Positions 7,232 to 10,945 of a stretch of 10,945 nt of DNA are shown here, piece by piece. Under the pieces are notes generated by a model. It did not search any database. It saw nothing but the letters and a program-made list of their open reading frames with translations, and had not been told where the DNA came from. The translations under genes were made by a program, and so were the position numbers. The stretch's first letter is position 1. Every line of letters begins with the position of its first letter. Source of the DNA: an uncultured Bacteroidales bacterium (GTDB taxonomy: Bacteria; Bacteroidota; Bacteroidia; Bacteroidales; P3); NCBI GenBank assembly GCA_947177315.1, contig CAMWTX010000038.1:1-10945 (forward strand), given 5' to 3'.

Positions 7232-8827
7232 TTATAGCTGAGGTAGAGACGATACGGTTGTTAGGGGGTAAACTGTAATTCGTTGACCGTCTATCAGCAC
7301 CGAATCCACTTCTATGGTCGGCATCAAAGACATTTCTTTGGCTTTTGCCGCGCTGATGGCCGCCGGGGTTTGGGCAAATTCCGGCACATTGTAGGATTTT
7401 AGGAAAGTGAGGTAGAAAGCCGGGTCGCGTTGCGGCAATAGGAAAGGCTTGCTACTGATGCCGTTCGAATCCACATAGGTAAAATAAGGCCGGGAATAAA
7501 GGTTATCTTCGCGCTTGCTGCTGAACATCAACCATTTTCCATTACTGCTGAATGTATGGTAACTTTCCGTGAACGGGCTGTTTACCTGTTCCATCTTCTT
7601 CATCCAAAAATCTTTCGATGCCGGTATCCAGTTGCTGTCTTTAGGTAAAGAGCCGGTCATATCTATCAAATACAAGTCGCTTTCGGGATGGCGGATAGGA
7701 AAAGTGCCGTGGTCGCTCAGACAGAACACCAGAAACCGTCCGTCGGGTGTCAGGCGAGGGAAAGAAGCGGTCTGTCCGGTAATCCTGAAATCCACAATCG
7801 TATCGATCTGGCCGAATGTGTTCGTTTTGTCATCAAAAGCGATGCGTACCAAATTGTATTTGATTTTTTTAGAATAATCCACATCATCTTCCAAACTGTC
7901 GCGGGGTGGATTGGGGCTTTGGCAGAAGTAGAGGTATTTGCCGTCCCAGCTCCAATAAGGAAAAGTTTCCTCAACAGAATCCGACGAGATGCGGCTATCG
8001 GTAAGAATCACATTACGGTCTATGTCATAAACGATAATATCTCCCAAGGAATCGAACACCTCCGTGCGCCGTACAATATCCTTGCTATGTACAAAAGGAT
8101 AGGCACTCGAAGTACCGAAAGCAATCAACTTTTTGTTGGGATGCCAGGTGGGATACACGCCTCCTTGTGGAAAACGGCTTGATTTAAGATCTACACGCAA
8201 AATGGTATCATTTCGCACGATAAAGGTTCCGGTACGGTTAAAACGCACATGATAAACCAAATGCGAACAATCAGTTTGGGCAAAAGTATGGCAGTTTACA
8301 CATCCGTATGTTTGCAGGCGGTTGTCAAAGAGAATCCGTTGCGAGGCTTCTTGCAAATTATATTCGATGGTTTGCAACAGATTCGACATCTGATAACTTG
8401 GTTCAATAAGGCGGCAGGCAAAATAAGGATCGATACTGTCGCGCACATCCCAATAAAACGACAGTTTTTCTGTTTCCGTACCAGTACTGTTCAGGTTCAT
8501 TTCCACCCAAAGGCGTCCATTTCTGTTTTCTTGTAGCAGTTGATGCCACTTTTGAGGATTGAACTTTACAAAGTTCCTGCCTTTCATTTGCAAAGTGTCG
8601 CCCTTTTTTCCGAAAACTTTTATGGAATAGTTTTTGTACGGTGGCAACACATAAAAATTGAGTGGAGCGATGTTGCAAGGCATTGTAATATCAGTATAGT
8701 CAGGATACAAAAGGGCTTTCTGTTGGGAAAGCAAACGCATTTGTTCCAAACTTTCTTGTCGAGAGCAAGCGGAAGTCAAAATACCCAACAACAAAAAGAG
8801 CAATATGTCAAAAAATCTGGTTTTCAT
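7232..8827 (-). CDS. Lipoprotein with CxxCH motif and PD40/TolB-like propeller (minus-strand copy)
   Basis: This 531-residue paralogue of the plus-strand lipoprotein has a lipoprotein leader ending ILTSA-C, with C21 as lipidation site. It shares the block IAPLNF (about residues 53-58), then CVNCH at 176-180 followed by DCSHLVYHVRF. In both copies the CxxCH is followed after several residues by a histidine and then HVR, so this whole patch, not only CxxCH, is conserved. Four PD40 blades follow: YPTWHPNKK, FPYWSWDGK, FPRLTPDGR and TFSSNGKW. The C-terminal ends also match (IEVDSVL here, IEIDSSL in the other copy). It starts one base after the stop of its DUF6057-like partner and is surely translated from the same mRNA. 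Its stop is 9 bp from the stop of the plus-strand paralogue. Outer-membrane or periplasmic placement and cooperation with the membrane protein are inferred. Confidence 0.9.
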   Translation of the reverse strand: MKTRFFDILLFLLLGILTSACSRQESLEQMRLLSQQKALLYPDYTDITMPCNIAPLNFYVLPPYKNYSIKVFGKKGDTLQMKGRNFVKFNPQKWHQLLQENRNGRLWVEMNLNSTGTETEKLSFYWDVRDSIDPYFACRLIEPSYQMSNLLQTIEYNLQEASQRILFDNRLQTYGCVNCHTFAQTDCSHLVYHVRFNRTGTFIVRNDTILRVDLKSSRFPQGGVYPTWHPNKKLIAFGTSSAYPFVHSKDIVRRTEVFDSLGDIIVYDIDRNVILTDSRISSDSVEETFPYWSWDGKYLYFCQSPNPPRDSLEDDVDYSKKIKYNLVRIAFDDKTNTFGQIDTIVDFRITGQTASFPRLTPDGRFLVFCLSDHGTFPIRHPESDLYLIDMTGSLPKDSNWIPASKDFWMKKMEQVNSPFTESYHTFSSNGKWLMFSSKREDNLYSRPYFTYVDSNGISSKPFLLPQRDPAFYLTFLKSYNVPEFAQTPAAISAAKAKEMSLMPTIEVDSVLIDGQRITVYPLTTVSSLPQL

Positions 8828-8828
8828 A

Positions 8829-10682
8829 TTAATTTATAGATTGAGAAGTTTTCGATTCCATGTCGACCATGGTCAAATAACAATCATAAAACCAATAGGT
8901 GTGTCCCCATTTTTTTTGTAATTCTGAAAAGGTGGTTGATCCATTGAAATAAGATTGGTTATCTATAATGAAAAGCCAATAGTCATTCCAAACATCACTG
9001 CTTATTCCTTCAATTTTTTGAGGATAAAGATATCGTGATGGAGAATAGTTAAAAGAGGCTAATATGGCCTCTTGTATATGATACGGAGCAAAGAAAGGTT
9101 TTCCTTTTTGATAAAACTTTTTTATGTTGGAATGCTCATCTACAATAGTCTTTGTGTTTTTATCCAATAAACAGAGACTGATAAAATATTCATAGAAATA
9201 CGGATTACCTTGTTGTTGCATATGTTGTTTGACAGCATTTTTATCTGGGATATAACTGGCAACTGCATAGTCATAAAATGGTAGCATTTGTTTTCCTCGT
9301 TTTATCGCAGGTAAATTATTTCGCTGAAAAGAGTCTTTATAAACGGAAGCTTGATGGCGATAGAAAAGGGACTTTTCCAAAAAATGTGTTAGTTTGAACG
9401 CTGGCAATGTATCATCAACAATCAAACTGCTTATAATTGTGGCATTCAATATTGTGGCGCTGATACAATGACAGGTTATCAAATCGTAGTTTAGATGCAG
9501 GCTTTCGCTGAATTCACCAACAAAGGTATAATAGGAAGGTAGAACAAAACATTCAGCTCTATTATTCATTGCCAAAGGAAACAATAAGGGAAAGGCAGGT
9601 TGAGGATAGGTAAATAGTTTGTTTGTGGCTTTTCGTGTGGCTAATAAGGCTATTTTGGTATGTCCAAAAAAAAGGCGATGAGTGTTTGTAAAATCGGAAA
9701 GAGAAGTTATAACTGGAAATTTTTCCCATTGAGAATCTAGTTTACGTAAAGCATTCTCCCATTGATAATTTCTACAAAGACGATCAACCTGTTGGAAATC
9801 TGCTATTGATTTTACTTGAATGGGTGTAATCCATAGAACTCCGCCTATCAAAAATAATCCACCAATCCAATCCAATTTTTTTTTAAAAAATGGATAAAAG
9901 ACACCTGCCAATGAAAAGAACGTAGCTATTTCCATGCATACAAAAACAATTTTTTTAGGTCGGAAATAGTTAAAAGGAATATTACTAGAGGGCGAAAAGG
10001 CGTTTCCTGTAAATTTAAAAGGGGATTTGGATGATATAAACTCATACGGCGCGCAAAACCAAGCTTCCAAACCCCAGGCAAGCATCGTTCCCCCAAGCGG
10101 AATCAGCAAAAAGAGAGGGTTGAACTTTTGTCCGTTTTGCCGGGTTCGACCCCAGTCCAGGCACATATAAAAAGGCAAAATCCAGACCATATATTCACGC
10201 ACCAAGTACGTCAAACCCGCCAGGACAATTACCTGGCACGAATAGCGCAAGATGCGGTTCTTCCAGTATATCCAGCAATGGGCACCCACAACGGCCAAGA
10301 AAACAACCAGCAACACCAATAAGCCAAAGTTGGCGGAGGTAGGCAACAGCAAGGCCACGCTAAGCAATCCCGGCAACAGGCGGCGGTTGCCGTTCGTGGC
10401 AACGCAGCGGTTAAACAACCAGGCGGTAAGCGTAAACAACAGTGCATATACGATGGCTCCCAACCAAGGATAGTAGCTGAACTGAATCAGAAAAGTATGC
10501 ACGTAAATCAGCGTGCCGAAAGGTTCGTGGTCAAAGAAATGCCAATAGTCCGAAGAGAATCGGAACAATTGGTTCTTTTCCCAGAACTCCAGCACATCGG
10601 GCATGGCAAAGGCAAAGAAAGCCCATAAGCCCACCATTAAGATAGGATATGCCCAAAACTCAGGTTTCTTAAAACGTTGCAT
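8829..10682 (-). CDS. Polytopic inner-membrane protein, DUF6057-like (minus-strand copy)
   Basis: The 617-residue protein has the same plan as the plus-strand copy: a hydrophobic N-terminal part (about residues 12-285) with seven to nine membrane stretches and a soluble C-terminal part of about 330 residues. Shared features are the MQRF start, an aromatic-rich QFSYYP segment at the second or third membrane stretch, and an NAT...FLEKSLFY region matching NAT...FLQHTLFY in the other copy. It is longer, mainly in the membrane half. Base composition changes sharply near 10,035 (about residue 216): the start-proximal part is about 50-58% GC, the rest about 33-37%, much lower than any neighbour. The reading frame stays open across the change, so the gene looks intact. 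It leads the two-gene unit with the lipoprotein. No enzymatic motif is recognised; the family name is from memory. Confidence 0.87.
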   Translation of the reverse strand: MQRFKKPEFWAYPILMVGLWAFFAFAMPDVLEFWEKNQLFRFSSDYWHFFDHEPFGTLIYVHTFLIQFSYYPWLGAIVYALLFTLTAWLFNRCVATNGNRRLLPGLLSVALLLPTSANFGLLVLLVVFLAVVGAHCWIYWKNRILRYSCQVIVLAGLTYLVREYMVWILPFYMCLDWGRTRQNGQKFNPLFLLIPLGGTMLAWGLEAWFCAPYEFISSKSPFKFTGNAFSPSSNIPFNYFRPKKIVFVCMEIATFFSLAGVFYPFFKKKLDWIGGLFLIGGVLWITPIQVKSIADFQQVDRLCRNYQWENALRKLDSQWEKFPVITSLSDFTNTHRLFFGHTKIALLATRKATNKLFTYPQPAFPLLFPLAMNNRAECFVLPSYYTFVGEFSESLHLNYDLITCHCISATILNATIISSLIVDDTLPAFKLTHFLEKSLFYRHQASVYKDSFQRNNLPAIKRGKQMLPFYDYAVASYIPDKNAVKQHMQQQGNPYFYEYFISLCLLDKNTKTIVDEHSNIKKFYQKGKPFFAPYHIQEAILASFNYSPSRYLYPQKIEGISSDVWNDYWLFIIDNQSYFNGSTTFSELQKKWGHTYWFYDCYLTMVDMESKTSQSIN

Positions 10683-10699
10683 AATGGAAATGTATTATA

Positions 10700-10707
10700 C
10701 AAAGATA
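10700..10707 (-). promoter_or_regulatory. Probable -7 promoter box for the minus-strand DUF6057-PD40 unit
   Basis: Read on the minus strand, 10707 to 10700 is TATCTTTG, a full match to TAnnTTTG, ending 17 bases before the ATG at 10682. No clear TTTG -33 element is found 19-21 bases upstream, so the promoter may be weak or activator-dependent (inference). The leader would be about a dozen bases. Confidence 0.5.
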
Positions 10708-10775
10708 CGAAAAGTTGAGCGCAGAAGGAGACGACAATTTTCTTCTGCCAAGACAGAGTATTTTCAACGAAATTC

Positions 10776-10812
10776 AAAATAAAAGCCCCGATAGAAAGTT
10801 TCCATCGGGGCT
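10776..10812 (-). terminator. Rho-independent terminator of the right-edge minus-strand gene
   Basis: AGCCCCGAT (10784-10792) and ATCGGGGCT (10804-10812) form a perfect 9-bp GC-rich stem with an 11-base loop. On the minus strand the stem is followed by TTTTATTTT, a proper U tract; on the plus strand no T run follows, so it serves the minus-strand gene ending at 10862 or 10835. Confidence 0.85.
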
Positions 10813-10861
10813 ATGAAATAGAAGAAATCCGAGTTTATTTCTTGCCGGTCTTTTTGGTGGT

Positions 10862-10945
10862 CTAGGCCGCGGTTTTCTTGGTTGCCGCCGCTTTCTTAAG
10901 CTCCGCCTGGCGTTTCTTAGAACGTTCATGGCGTTCCAATACCGC
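10862..10945 (-). CDS. C-terminal end of an unidentified Lys/Ala-rich protein, possibly shortened by a TAG
   Basis: The minus-strand frame entering from the right edge reads AVLERHERSKKRQAELKK, then an alanine/lysine/threonine-rich tail ending KKTAA and TAG at 10862-10864. The same frame continues with TTKKTGKK to TAA at 10835-10837, which has the same character as the tail before it. A change of AAG or CAG to TAG would explain this, removing nine residues of a flexible basic tail. Such tails occur on Bacteroidetes ribosomal, DNA-binding and RNA-binding proteins, but 27 residues do not allow a name. A strong terminator follows 22 bases beyond the TAA. Coding is supported by the tail composition and the terminator, not by a recognised domain. 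Confidence 0.6.
   Translation of the reverse strand, partial: AVLERHERSKKRQAELKKAAATKKTAA

Noticed and set aside
10784..10812. Bidirectional terminator shared with a plus-strand gene
   Set aside because: No plus-strand gene ends here and no T run follows the stem in the plus direction.

Overview
This window looks like chromosomal DNA from a member of the Bacteroidales. The evidence is Bacteroidetes-type promoter boxes (TAnnTTTG), starts without clear Shine-Dalgarno sequences, an AAA/DUF4143 ATPase of the kind that is very common in this group, and two membrane proteins resembling the Bacteroidetes family I know as DUF6057. Base composition is moderate, roughly mid to high 40s percent GC, with local shifts. 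No tRNA, rRNA, CRISPR array, insertion sequence or phage gene was seen.

Layout. (1) The left edge carries the C-terminal ~88% of queA, for queuosine tRNA modification, on the plus strand. (2) Directly at its stop codon begins an array of three 33-bp direct repeats, leading into a promoter box and a stand-alone AAA ATPase with a DUF4143 / PD-(D/E)XK-like C-terminal domain. (3) A plus-strand operon follows: a secreted bleomycin-hydrolase-type (C1B) cysteine peptidase, a polytopic membrane protein (DUF6057-like) and a lipoprotein with a CxxCH motif followed by a PD40/TolB-like propeller. (4) Convergent to it, on the minus strand, is a second pair of the same two families: a DUF6057-like membrane protein followed by a CxxCH-PD40 lipoprotein. 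The two lipoprotein genes meet tail to tail with only 9 bp between their stop codons. (5) The right edge has a minus-strand terminator and the lysine/alanine-rich C-terminal end of an unidentified protein, with an in-frame TAG nine codons before a downstream TAA.

The most interesting unit is 2695-10682. Two diverged copies of a membrane-protein/lipoprotein pair stand as inverted modules, one with a secreted peptidase at its head. Conserved pairing and near-zero spacing in both copies suggest that the membrane protein and the periplasm- or surface-facing lipoprotein act together in the envelope. The CxxCH motif suggests covalent heme c or another metal centre. The substrate and true function cannot be read from the sequence. 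The second system-like signal is the repeat array upstream of the AAA/DUF4143 gene, which resembles a multi-site operator.
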